From positions 1-37,807 of the forward strand of contig NZ_JABVBF010000011.1 in assembly GCF_013344765.1 (NCBI RefSeq): a stretch of 37,807 nucleotides of DNA, given 5' to 3'. This DNA is from Acinetobacter lactucae. Its GTDB lineage: Bacteria > Pseudomonadota > Gammaproteobacteria > Pseudomonadales > Moraxellaceae. The first letter of the stretch is position 1. Every line of letters begins with the position of its first letter. The position numbers and the translations under genes were made by a program. Below the pieces are notes generated by a model. The model did not search any database and was not told the origin of the DNA. It saw only the letters and a list, made by a program, of their open reading frames with translations. Positions 1-8,014 of this stretch are shown piece by piece.

Positions 1-8
1 CTAAGCGG

Positions 9-33
9 AAATCTAAGAAGAAATTAGATTTTT
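9..33 (+). terminator. Weak AT-only hairpin, possible terminator of an upstream gene
   Basis: An 8-bp inverted repeat (AAATCTAA at 9-16 and TTAGATTT at 24-31, 7-nt loop) is followed by a short T run. It would end a plus-strand gene lying left of the window. The stem has only one C-G pair, so the call is weak. The rest of 1-98 holds nothing else I can support. Confidence 0.3.
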
Positions 34-98
34 ACACCAAGGTGGTTCATATTTTTAAAACCAAATATTTAGAGCTAGATATTTTGATTTTTTATATC

Positions 99-482
99 TT
101 ATTGATTAATAATTACAATTCCATCCATTTCAACTAATGCACCTTTTGGTAAGCTTGCTACACCAAGAGCTGCACGTGCAGGGTAGGGTTGAGCAAAATA
201 TTCACCCATGATTTGGTTTACAAGTTGGAAATTTGATAGGTCAGTTAAAAAAATATTGAGTTTAGCAATATCTGCAAGTGAACCACCAGCAGCTTCACAA
301 ACTGCTTTTAAATTATCAAATACACGGCGAATTTGAGCTTCAATACCTTCTACAAGTTCCATACTGTATGGGTCTAAACCAATTTGCCCTGAAAGATATA
401 GCGTATTATCTACTAAAATAGCTTGAGAGTAGGTGCCGATAGCAGCAGGGGCATTTTCAGTATGAATGACTTGGCGGGACAT
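99..482 (-). CDS. ridA: RidA/YjgF family enamine/imine deaminase
   Basis: A 127-residue protein of the Rid (YjgF/YER057c/UK114) family, which hydrolyses reactive 2-aminoacrylate-type enamines released by PLP enzymes such as threonine dehydratase. The sequence shows the family opening ([16 protein letters not shown]), the central [11 protein letters not shown], and the C-terminal [21 protein letters not shown], which carries the active-site arginine conserved in true RidA. I chose the ATG at 482 because AAGGAGA lies just upstream and it matches the family's N terminus; an upstream in-frame ATG at 515 adds eleven unrelated residues. It is the last gene downstream of spoT, with about 146 bp between them, an arrangement common in gammaproteobacteria. 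Function is known from the family and not tested here. Confidence 0.93.
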   Translation of the reverse strand: MSRQVIHTENAPAAIGTYSQAILVDNTLYLSGQIGLDPYSMELVEGIEAQIRRVFDNLKAVCEAAGGSLADIAKLNIFLTDLSNFQLVNQIMGEYFAQPYPARAALGVASLPKGALVEMDGIVIINQ

Positions 483-628
483 TTGGTTCTCCTTGATTAA
501 ATCTATTTCCATCATAATCGATGATAGCTTTGGACAAAAGTATCATCGATTTAATTGATTAAGTGAGTTTGGAAAGTTTGATTTTGTTAAGGAAACAAAA
601 ATTTATAGCCAATAGTCTCTATAAAGAC

Positions 629-2734
629 TTAGCTTACTTTTGAAATTTCCATTTGTGGAGCAGGGGCATCTAAACGTTCAATACGTGGGAAACCATAGTG
701 CATGCGTAAATCACGAATGACTTTTGCAATGTGCTTACGGTTATTCACTACAATATTCACAAAAGTTCTTTGCTCATTTGAGTGAACCATCTCTACCCCA
801 GCATTATTTTTACGACATTGATAGATCAGGTCTGATACTTGTTCATCATTCATCGCCATGTAAATAGCAAGGTAGGCTGTAAAACGGACATCATCTACAT
901 CATCTGCTTTCCATTGAAGCGGCATGATATTTTCAGGGTGTAGATGTTGTTCATGTAGTAAGTTATGACAGCGGATGCGATGCACAATTAATCCACGACG
1001 TGTTAAGTGTCCTTGAATTGGATCGCCTAAAATTGGATTGCAGCAGTGTGCATATTTAACGTCGACTCCTTCAGTGCTTTGAATAAGTCGATCTGAGTTT
1101 TCTACTTGTGGGTGTTTATCATGCGCAAACAGGTGATTTGCTACAAGTTGAGGTAATAAATCACCAACCGCAATTTGTTCAAACAATGTATTCTTATTAT
1201 CGATATGACGCCATTGCAATAGATCTAGCCAGTCGGCTTCAGAAAGATCATTGATTGAACGATTAAAGAGTTTCAGTGCACGAGAAAGGGCTTGTGCTCC
1301 AACTAGACGTTGTTCTTCGATATCTTGATCTTTAAGCACATGCTGTAAAGCACGACGAGCTTTCTGCGTATTAATAAAACTTAGCCAGTCTGGGTTTGGT
1401 GTTGCTAAAACATCTGTAATAATCTCGATAACCTGACCGCTAACTAATGGTGTAGAGAGTGGTTTAATCTCACCATCAACTTTTGCACCAACAGCATGGT
1501 TACCTAAAAATAAACTTGCTGAATAAGCAAAATCTACTACGGTAGCGCCTTGTGGTAGTTCATGCAGTTGACCATGCGGCGTATATACCCAGATTTTTTC
1601 TTGGTGTAGGTAATCAAGTAAATCATTGAAAGTTGTTTTAGCACATTCGCCATCAATCAATGTATTTAAGTTTTGCATTGAAGCCTGAATGGCAGAGCGA
1701 CAAGTTTGCGGCGCATTTTCGCCTAACACGACCCCAAAACGAGCAGCTTTACGCATCAACTCGGTTTGAATAGTAAGAGATAGCGTCGTTTTTTCGCCTT
1801 TAAGTTTAATCAGTAAAGACTGGTTACCGCCGGGTAATGGGCGACGAATATGGTCCTGATACTGGATAACCTGAAAGTTTTCTCTTAATGCTTCTACCAA
1901 GCGGTCACAGTCGGCAATAGACTGTAAAACAATTTCAAAAGCATGACTATGGGTAAGCTCTTGGAGATCCATCTCGTTTTTAACGAAATGGCGTAATAAT
2001 TCGATATTGTTATTTTTCTTTTTAATACGGCCTTGAATATGATAATTATGCAGAAGTTCAGCGAGGTTTTGTTCCCAAATACTTTGATATTTACATCGTT
2101 CTGGTTTTGTTTGAAGCAGCGCATTTTGAACGTTATCAAACATATCTAGATCAAGGTTTTGATAACATAAGTTTTCAAGATTATCGCCCATTTCATTCAT
2201 GCCGACTAATCTTGCCATCGGTACAAATATATCAAAAGTTTCTTGAGCAATGCGGGCACGTTTATCTGGACGTAGAGCACCTAGGGTTGTCATATTATGA
2301 TAGCGATCTGCTAATTTAATAATGATGACACGTGGATCTTGTAAGGTCGCCTGCAAGATTTTTCGGAATGAAGCTGCTTTATTATATTCTTTATCGCTTG
2401 ATTGGCTAAGTTTGGTTACGCCATCTACTAATTCTGCAACTGTTAGACCAAACTTCTCAATAATATCTTCTTTTGTATATTGAGTATCTTCAATAACATC
2501 ATGTAAAAGTGCTGCCATTAAGGTTTCAGCATCTAAACGCATGTTTGCAAGAATGCAGCTTACAGCAATCGGATGCAGAATATAGGGTTCGCCACTTTTA
2601 CGTGTAATGCCAGTATGTGCTAGATCGGCAAAATCGCAGGCAGCAAGCACTTTTTCGACTTCGCTTACCGATAAGTAAGGGTCGATAATTAATTTGAGCT
2701 GTTGCTTGGCTTGGCTGACCTCTTCGCCTGGCAT
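629..2734 (-). CDS. spoT: SpoT, RelA/SpoT-homologue (p)ppGpp hydrolase with degenerate synthetase domain
   Basis: A 701-residue long RSH protein that controls the alarmone (p)ppGpp. The N-terminal HD hydrolase domain is intact: H54, the HDVIEDT motif (H78, D79, E82, D83) and KLADRYHNM with D143. The following synthetase region (about 210-340) is degenerate: the usual GRxKHLYSIYxKM, NGYQSLHT and EVQIRT signatures are replaced by GRIKKKNNN, GGNQSLLI and TIQTE. A TGS domain (about 381-440), the CC/zinc-finger-like region (KYAHCCNPILGDP) and a C-terminal ACT domain (about 630-700) are present. Acinetobacter SpoT is reported to be hydrolase-only, which this sequence fits. AGGGTGA precedes the ATG. 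The gene follows rpoZ and gmk but is separated from rpoZ by a terminator, so it probably has its own promoter. Confidence 0.97.
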   Translation of the reverse strand: MPGEEVSQAKQQLKLIIDPYLSVSEVEKVLAACDFADLAHTGITRKSGEPYILHPIAVSCILANMRLDAETLMAALLHDVIEDTQYTKEDIIEKFGLTVAELVDGVTKLSQSSDKEYNKAASFRKILQATLQDPRVIIIKLADRYHNMTTLGALRPDKRARIAQETFDIFVPMARLVGMNEMGDNLENLCYQNLDLDMFDNVQNALLQTKPERCKYQSIWEQNLAELLHNYHIQGRIKKKNNNIELLRHFVKNEMDLQELTHSHAFEIVLQSIADCDRLVEALRENFQVIQYQDHIRRPLPGGNQSLLIKLKGEKTTLSLTIQTELMRKAARFGVVLGENAPQTCRSAIQASMQNLNTLIDGECAKTTFNDLLDYLHQEKIWVYTPHGQLHELPQGATVVDFAYSASLFLGNHAVGAKVDGEIKPLSTPLVSGQVIEIITDVLATPNPDWLSFINTQKARRALQHVLKDQDIEEQRLVGAQALSRALKLFNRSINDLSEADWLDLLQWRHIDNKNTLFEQIAVGDLLPQLVANHLFAHDKHPQVENSDRLIQSTEGVDVKYAHCCNPILGDPIQGHLTRRGLIVHRIRCHNLLHEQHLHPENIMPLQWKADDVDDVRFTAYLAIYMAMNDEQVSDLIYQCRKNNAGVEMVHSNEQRTFVNIVVNNRKHIAKVIRDLRMHYGFPRIERLDAPAPQMEISKVS

Positions 2735-2783
2735 AAATCACCCTTTTTCCTATTGCTGAAAAACTAAATCTATCTGCTTCTTA

Positions 2784-2811
2784 ATGAAAAGCATATTGCG
2801 GAACTTGTCAA
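2784..2811 (-). promoter_or_regulatory. Candidate sigma70 promoter for spoT
   Basis: Read on the minus strand, a perfect TTGACA (2811-2806) is followed after 16 nt by TTTCAT (2789-2784), about 50 nt upstream of the spoT ATG. The -10 matches consensus at only four of six positions. It lies downstream of the rpoZ terminator, so it would give spoT separate expression. Assigned by eye. Confidence 0.4.
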
Positions 2812-2894
2812 TTTTTTCATTTGAAAAAGTGTATTTTTTTTTCAATAAAAATAATTGCTTTCCCCAATACGTTTGAATATGGCCGAAAGCCAAA

Positions 2895-2928
2895 TAAAAA
2901 ACCATCGCAGAAAAACGATGGTTTTTTT
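2895..2928 (-). terminator. Intrinsic terminator between rpoZ and spoT
   Basis: An 11-bp stem (AAAAACCATCG at 2897-2907 with CGATGGTTTTT at 2916-2926) and 8-nt loop lies just after the rpoZ stop. T-rich sequence follows on both strands, so it could act bidirectionally. For rpoZ transcription it would end or attenuate readthrough into spoT. Confidence 0.7.
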
Positions 2929-2943
2929 ATGAAACAGAATGAA

Positions 2944-3222
2944 TTAGAAAGAAAAACCTTCTAAATTCAAGCTGTTTGTAGAAAGGGCAAGATCAAGACT
3001 AGACGTTTGGTAATCTTGCTCACGTTGTTTAAGAATTTCTTTCGTAACGTGCCCTGCCGCGATTTCGCGCAAAGAAACTACAGTCGGTTTGTCGTTATCC
3101 CATTCTACAGTTGGCTCCATGCCTTGACGTGCCAATTGACGAGCACGTTTACTTGCAACGAGCACAAGCTCAAAACGGTTGTCTACATGATCTAAACAAT
3201 CTTCAACGGTGACGCGTGCCAT
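2944..3222 (-). CDS. rpoZ: RNA polymerase omega subunit
   Basis: A 92-residue omega subunit, which assists folding and assembly of the beta' subunit and in Proteobacteria forms part of a ppGpp binding site on RNA polymerase. The N-terminal [30 protein letters not shown] is the family signature and length is typical. It lies 72 bp downstream of gmk in the same orientation, the conserved gmk-rpoZ-spoT order. Its ribosome-binding site is poor (GAGAAC), so translation may be modest. A terminator directly follows the stop codon. Confidence 0.97.
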   Translation of the reverse strand: MARVTVEDCLDHVDNRFELVLVASKRARQLARQGMEPTVEWDNDKPTVVSLREIAAGHVTKEILKQREQDYQTSSLDLALSTNSLNLEGFSF

Positions 3223-3294
3223 AAAAGTTCTCGTTTTGGAATGGTGAATTTAAACAGACTAAATAGTATAAAAGGCTTTCGATCTAGACTCAAG

Positions 3295-3924
3295 TTATTC
3301 CTGTTTTGGTTGAGGAGTAATCAAGTCATGGATTAATATTTGATGACGTTTTGCTTGCTGAGATAGCACTAAACGGTTCGCTGTAATCACAGCTTCAAGC
3401 TCATGTAGGGCTTTATTAAAATCATCATTGATAATGATGTAATCAAAGTTCGTGTAGTGCTGCATATCTTCTACTGCACAGCTTAAACGATGCTCAATGA
3501 CTTCAACTGAGTCCGTGCCACGGTTAGATAAACGCTGACGTAAATCAAATTGAGTTGGTGGTAAAATGAAAATTTGCTTCGATTCAGGGAAAAGTTTGCG
3601 TACTTGTTCTGCACCTTGCCAATCAATTTCAAGTAAGACATCGTGTCCTTGAGCTAGCTGTTGTTTTACCGTAGCTTGAGAAGTGCCATAGTAGTTACCA
3701 AATACTTCAGCGTATTCGATAAATCCATCATGGTTGACTTGGTCTAGAAATTCATCTTTTGTAGTGAAGTGATAGTGAACACCATCTAACTCACCGGGAC
3801 GTTGACCTCGGGTAGTATGCGAGACTGAAACATGTAAATTGCTTACACGGTCAAGCAGGGCTTTCACCAAAGATGTTTTGCCTGTTCCTGATGCAGCAGA
3901 AACGACAAACAATAGACCCGACAT
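3295..3924 (-). CDS. gmk: Guanylate kinase
   Basis: A 209-residue guanylate kinase that phosphorylates GMP to GDP using ATP. The P-loop (SAASGTGKTSLVKAL), the GMP-binding SHTTRGQRPGELDGVHYHF and the EYAEVFGNYYGT segment are all visible, and the lid region (RLSNRGTDS) follows. I chose the ATG at 3924 because it gives the usual MSGLLFVVSA start and has AGGAAAA upstream; an in-frame ATG at 4002 would add 26 residues unlike the family. It heads the gmk-rpoZ group and is divergent from ispH. The link to GTP and ppGpp metabolism fits the neighbouring spoT. Confidence 0.96.
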   Translation of the reverse strand: MSGLLFVVSAASGTGKTSLVKALLDRVSNLHVSVSHTTRGQRPGELDGVHYHFTTKDEFLDQVNHDGFIEYAEVFGNYYGTSQATVKQQLAQGHDVLLEIDWQGAEQVRKLFPESKQIFILPPTQFDLRQRLSNRGTDSVEVIEHRLSCAVEDMQHYTNFDYIIINDDFNKALHELEAVITANRLVLSQQAKRHQILIHDLITPQPKQE

Positions 3925-4046
3925 GATATTTTTCCTGATATGATAAAATATCTTCGCTATTGTAGTGTACCGTGCGTTTAAACTGAATAGTTTTAATTGC
4001 AAATATTCAAGAGAAATTCCCCTGTTTTATTAATTTTGAGGCTGTT

Positions 4047-4997
4047 ATGGAAATTGTGTTAGCTAATCCGCGTGGTTTTTGTGCCGGTGTTGATCGAGCC
4101 ATAGCAATCGTCAATCGGGCTTTGGAATGTTTTAATCCTCCTATTTATGTACGTCATGAAGTTGTACACAATAAATTTGTGGTTGACGACCTACGTCAAA
4201 GAGGGGCCGTTTTTGTTGATGAGTTAGATCAGGTTCCAGATGATTCAATTGTAATTTTTAGTGCGCACGGTGTTTCAAAAGCAGTTCAACAAGAAGCTGA
4301 ACGCCGAGGTTTAAAAGTTTTCGATGCGACTTGTCCTTTAGTGACAAAAGTTCATATTGAAGTCACTAAATATGCGCGTGAAGGTACTGAAGCTATTTTA
4401 ATTGGTCATGAAGGGCACCCGGAAGTTGAAGGCACAATGGGGCAATATGACAAATTAAAAGGCGGTGATATTTATCTGGTTGAAGATGAAGAAGATGTTG
4501 CTGCACTTACCGTCCGACATCCTGAAAAACTTGCATTTGTGACTCAAACAACACTATCTATTGATGATACAGCTAAAGTGATTGATGCTTTGCGTGCAAA
4601 ATTTCCGCATATTCAAGGCCCTCGTAAAGATGACATTTGCTACGCAACTCAAAACAGACAAGATGCTGTGCGTGATTTAGCTGAGAAGTGTGATGTGGTA
4701 TTGGTTGTTGGGTCACCTAACTCATCAAATTCAAATCGATTGCGTGAACTTGCAGAGCGTATGGGCAAAGCTGCTTACCTTGTAGATAATGCTGATCAGT
4801 TGGAGCAGTCATGGTTTAATGAGACTTGCAAGATTGGTGTTACCGCTGGTGCCTCTGCGCCAGAAATCTTGATTAAACAAGTCATTCAACGTTTACAAGA
4901 TTGGGGTGCTCAAGCACCGAAAGAATTAGAGGGGCGTGAAGAAAATATCACTTTTAGCCTTCCTAAAGAATTACGTATTCATGTGACTCAAGCGTAA
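4047..4997 (+). CDS. ispH: 4-hydroxy-3-methylbut-2-enyl diphosphate reductase
   Basis: A 316-residue IspH (LytB), the last enzyme of the MEP isoprenoid pathway, reducing HMBPP to IPP and DMAPP with a [4Fe-4S] cluster. The three cluster cysteines sit in the conserved contexts [22 protein letters not shown] and [16 protein letters not shown]. The substrate-binding [21 protein letters not shown] stretch and the [12 protein letters not shown] motif are also present. Start is the only sensible ATG, at the family N terminus. It is transcribed away from gmk and is followed by a strong terminator before the pilin operon, so it appears monocistronic. Confidence 0.97.
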   Translation: MEIVLANPRGFCAGVDRAIAIVNRALECFNPPIYVRHEVVHNKFVVDDLRQRGAVFVDELDQVPDDSIVIFSAHGVSKAVQQEAERRGLKVFDATCPLVTKVHIEVTKYAREGTEAILIGHEGHPEVEGTMGQYDKLKGGDIYLVEDEEDVAALTVRHPEKLAFVTQTTLSIDDTAKVIDALRAKFPHIQGPRKDDICYATQNRQDAVRDLAEKCDVVLVVGSPNSSNSNRLRELAERMGKAAYLVDNADQLEQSWFNETCKIGVTAGASAPEILIKQVIQRLQDWGAQAPKELEGREENITFSLPKELRIHVTQA

Positions 4998-5037
4998 AGT
5001 GTGATGTATTTAACATACTGATTTTGAAATAGTTAAG

Positions 5038-5073
5038 CAGATAATTGTTGATATGACAGTTATCTGTTTTTTT
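5038..5073 (+). terminator. Intrinsic terminator of ispH
   Basis: A 10-bp stem (CAGATAATTG at 5038-5047 with CAGTTATCTG at 5057-5066, one G-T pair) with a 9-nt loop is followed by seven T. It separates ispH from the minor-pilin operon. Confidence 0.85.
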
Positions 5074-5168
5074 ATACCCTTTATCTGCTTTGTATTTGTT
5101 TTGTAAACATAAGAAGTAAAATTTAAATAATAAATAAAAAATTTTAAAGTTTATTTGGGGTAATAGGG

Positions 5169-5642
5169 ATGAGGGGAATTATTCCGCAAGACGGATTCAC
5201 CTTGGTTGAGCTTATGGTGACGATTGCGGTCATGGCTATTATCGCGATGATGGCCGCGCCATCTATGTCGAATTTATTAGAAAGCAAACGACTAGATGAA
5301 AATCAACGAGACCTAATCAATATTTTGTCGGAAGCAAAGACCCAAGCCATACTTGGTCGACAGGAAGTTTCTATCAATCTGAATTCAACAGCCTCAAATA
5401 CACCAACCTCTTTCAATTGGAAGGCTGCTTCCTATAACACTCTTGAGCTCAAAAATATCGCTGCTAATGGTACGCAAAGTTCATTAACAGCGAGGACTTT
5501 AACTTTTAATGCAAATGGAGTGGTAACTAATATTACCCAAGATACACTTTTATCTATTTGTAATTCAAAAATAAATAAAAAGAAAATTCTTATTTTAACG
5601 AAGCTTGGCACATTGATTTTTAAAGCTGAGGAGACATGTTAA
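5169..5642 (+). CDS. fimU: Type IV minor pilin, FimU/FimT (GspH) family
   Basis: A 157-residue prepilin with a nine-residue leader ending QDG, then the N-methylated phenylalanine and Glu5 helix (FTLVELMVT) recognised by PilD prepilin peptidase. The C-terminal part resembles the GspH/FimT pseudopilin fold. It opens the operon in the order fimU-pilV-pilW-pilX-pilY1-pilE known from Pseudomonas aeruginosa, where these minor pilins form the priming complex at the pilus tip; hence fimU by position, although this gene is often labelled fimT in Acinetobacter. GGGGTAATAGGG precedes the ATG. The region before it (5074-5168) is very AT-rich and a TAAAAT at 5117-5122 could be a -10, without a convincing -35. 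The C-terminal half uses many lysines and AT-rich codons. Confidence 0.85.
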   Translation: MRGIIPQDGFTLVELMVTIAVMAIIAMMAAPSMSNLLESKRLDENQRDLINILSEAKTQAILGRQEVSINLNSTASNTPTSFNWKAASYNTLELKNIAANGTQSSLTARTLTFNANGVVTNITQDTLLSICNSKINKKKILILTKLGTLIFKAEETC

Positions 5643-6196
5643 TGCGGGGCTCTAAACGGAAAGCTCAAGTTGGGGTGGGTTTATTAGAAGTGTTGGTTGC
5701 CTTAATTTTACTTGCGATAGGGGTTTTAGGATATGTTGCCTTGCAAGTTCGGGCTATGGATGCATCTTCAGAGGCATTAAGCAAATCTCAAGCCATGATG
5801 ATTATGAGGGGATTAGCAGAAAACATTCGCGTAAATAGTTCTCAAGCTAGTCAATATCCTGTATTTGTCCGTAGTTATAGTAATTATTCATCTACTACCG
5901 CAGCTCCGACTTCCTGTTTCAATTCAGCTTGTACACCTTCTCAACTTGCTCAATTTGATGCATATCAAGCAGCAAGAAATGCTGATCAACTTGGCATGAA
6001 AATAACAATGACAAATTGCCCAGGGGTTACAAGCACGATGGCCCAGCAGAGGCAATGTCTTTTTGTTTTTTGGGGGAAAACCTCTCCAGTAATTACAACA
6101 AATGAAGGAGTCACTAGTGCGGATGTGTCGAGCTGTATGAGTACAGATGGTGTTTATGCCAATAATTCAAATTGTTTAATGATGGAGGCATATTAA
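5642..6196 (+). CDS. pilV: Type IV minor pilin PilV
   Basis: A 184-residue minor pilin of the PilV family, predicted to join the pilus-tip initiation complex in the inner membrane and then at the fibre tip. The processing site is G^VGLLEVLVALILLAIGVLG, with Glu5 in place, followed by an ectodomain with several cysteines. I chose the ATG at 5642, overlapping the fimU stop as TAATG, because GAGGAG sits eight nt upstream; the in-frame ATG at 5636 would leave only two nt of spacing. The one-base overlap points to translational coupling with fimU. It ends in another TAATG overlap with pilW. Confidence 0.88.
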   Translation: MRGSKRKAQVGVGLLEVLVALILLAIGVLGYVALQVRAMDASSEALSKSQAMMIMRGLAENIRVNSSQASQYPVFVRSYSNYSSTTAAPTSCFNSACTPSQLAQFDAYQAARNADQLGMKITMTNCPGVTSTMAQQRQCLFVFWGKTSPVITTNEGVTSADVSSCMSTDGVYANNSNCLMMEAY

Positions 6197-7197
6197 TGGC
6201 TCACTCATTTCTATTGCGGAAGCAGCAAGGCTTTACATTAATTGAGCTTATGGTTGCATTGGCTTTAGGCCTAATTTTGGTAGCTGCGGCAACTCAATTA
6301 TTTATTGGTGGACTTCTATCAAGTCGTCTACAAAAAGCAAATGCTGAAATACAAGATAGCGGTATTTTTGGCTTGGAATATATTGCCCGTGATATACGGC
6401 TTCTAAATTATGGAAATGTAACCAACCCAATATTAACTGATACCACACCTTGGGGTGGTGTTGTATTAACTGGTTCAACAGCAACCAATAATAACAGTGT
6501 CAATTTTGTCCCTAATGTTGGAACAAATACTTATATTGCTGACACATTATTAAGTCGTGGTGCAGGCGATACGGTAAGTACTGTGAGTAATCACTGGAAA
6601 GGCTTATCAAATATACAGAATAGTTCAAATGCTGCTGTGCAAAGTGATCAATTGACTATTCAATTTATTGCTCCTACGAATATGACCAATTGTGAAGGTG
6701 TGAATGTACTTGCGGGAGATTTAATTGTAGAGCGTTATTTTTTACGTCTGGATAGTAATGGTAGTTCCCAGCAAGATTATGCACTTGCATGTGATGCAAA
6801 TACTCCCTCGGCTGTAGCCACAGCTCAACCGACCACTATTGCTGGGTTGGGCGACGCTGGTCAAATTGTATTGCCGCGTATTGACCATTTCCATGTGCTG
6901 TTTGGTGCAAAAAATGTGGCTGGCAATTTTGCTTATTATACCATTCCCCAATATCGCGCTGCTGCACAGGCTGCCCGAGATGCCACACCATCTGTGATGC
7001 CGCCACGAATTCTTTCAATACAAATATCTGTATTAGCGCGCTCTACTAATAATGCCCAAAACAAAGCAATAGATCCTGCGCAATCTTTTTTTATGTTAGA
7101 TCAAACCGTCCATGCTTCTGATAATACAACTCGATTCTTACGCCGCACTTATAACTTAACAATTGCTCTACGCAATGCGATGGGGGAAAGTCTATGA
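6196..7197 (+). CDS. pilW: Type IV minor pilin PilW (ComB-like)
   Basis: A 333-residue PilW-type minor pilin, the large member that bridges the tip complex. The prepilin motif QQG^FTLIELMVALALGLILVAA begins 16 residues in. The start at 6196 overlaps the pilV stop (TAATG) with GGAGG seven nt upstream; a longer reading frame starting at 6172 lies inside pilV and lacks a good site. In Acinetobacter baylyi the equivalent gene is, to my recollection, comB, required for natural transformation. It overlaps pilX by four bases (ATGA). Role in twitching and DNA uptake is inferred from family and position. Confidence 0.88.
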   Translation: MAHSFLLRKQQGFTLIELMVALALGLILVAAATQLFIGGLLSSRLQKANAEIQDSGIFGLEYIARDIRLLNYGNVTNPILTDTTPWGGVVLTGSTATNNNSVNFVPNVGTNTYIADTLLSRGAGDTVSTVSNHWKGLSNIQNSSNAAVQSDQLTIQFIAPTNMTNCEGVNVLAGDLIVERYFLRLDSNGSSQQDYALACDANTPSAVATAQPTTIAGLGDAGQIVLPRIDHFHVLFGAKNVAGNFAYYTIPQYRAAAQAARDATPSVMPPRILSIQISVLARSTNNAQNKAIDPAQSFFMLDQTVHASDNTTRFLRRTYNLTIALRNAMGESL

Positions 7198-8003
7198 CCC
7201 ATTTAATTCATAAAAGTAGGTCTAAAGAAAAAGGGGCAACCCTTATTGTTGTACTGATTATTTTATTGATTGTTATTTCTGTAGGGGTTTTAGCAATAAG
7301 AGTGGCTATTGTTTCTTTAAAAGTTGCTACCAATAGCCAAGTTAGCCAATTAAATTTTCAGTCATCTGACACTCCTTTAGAACTCATTGTGCAGATGAAT
7401 CCTACCACCCTAACTAATATTACTAATGTGATTGGTGCCGCGCTTAAAGAGCACGAAAGTAACCCAGGTGCAGAATACAATTTTTGTTATAAGCCTGTTT
7501 CTACATCAACAAATTTTGCTCAGACCAGAGGCGCAAGTTTACTTCGAGCAGGAAGTGCCAATAATGCGGTTGTCGAAGATGGCGGAGTGGCGGGTTTCTG
7601 CGATTTAACAAGTGATTATGGAAGTAATCGTCAAGCAGTGGTTACCCAAGTTGCTGTAAGTGTTCCAACAGATGCTGCTAACGATATTCCAGGTTTAAAT
7701 TTACCACGAGGAACAAACACCTCGGAAGGTACGCAACTACCTAAAAGCATGTTGTCTACGCAACGTATTCGAGTGATTACAACTGCTTTTTTGCCAGCCT
7801 ATGCTTCTACTTCTATTGAGACTTTACAAAGCGATTGCTTAAGCACAAGTTCGGCAAAAATTAGCGACAATTTTGATACCGCATTAACGGCTAAACAAAC
7901 ATTGGCGGAGTGTTTGGCAAATCATAACGTGCCTTTTAGTACTCAAGTTCAAGAATTTAACTATACCAATAAACTCACTCAAATTACGGCACCAGGTTCA
8001 TAA
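7194..8003 (+). CDS. pilX: Type IV minor pilin PilX
   Basis: A 269-residue PilX-family protein. Its processing site is KEKG^ATLIVVLIILLIVIS: position 5 of the mature helix is Val, not Glu. Lack of Glu5 is usual for PilX and for its type II secretion counterpart GspK, which sit at the very tip of the fibre, so this is not a defect. The ATGA overlap with pilW and a GGGGGAAA site indicate coupling. The gene ends 11 bp before pilY1. Four cysteines in the ectodomain could form disulfides. Confidence 0.85.
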   Translation: MTHLIHKSRSKEKGATLIVVLIILLIVISVGVLAIRVAIVSLKVATNSQVSQLNFQSSDTPLELIVQMNPTTLTNITNVIGAALKEHESNPGAEYNFCYKPVSTSTNFAQTRGASLLRAGSANNAVVEDGGVAGFCDLTSDYGSNRQAVVTQVAVSVPTDAANDIPGLNLPRGTNTSEGTQLPKSMLSTQRIRVITTAFLPAYASTSIETLQSDCLSTSSAKISDNFDTALTAKQTLAECLANHNVPFSTQVQEFNYTNKLTQITAPGS

Positions 8004-8014
8004 CGGGGAATATC

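Noticed and set aside
1894..2319. Open frames antisense or out of frame inside spoT (1894-2139, 2107-2319)
   Set aside because: They lie fully within the clear spoT coding frame, have no ribosome-binding site and no family features.
7194..8003. PilX as a broken pilin because of missing Glu5
   Set aside because: Absence of Glu5 is the normal state for PilX/GspK tip subunits.
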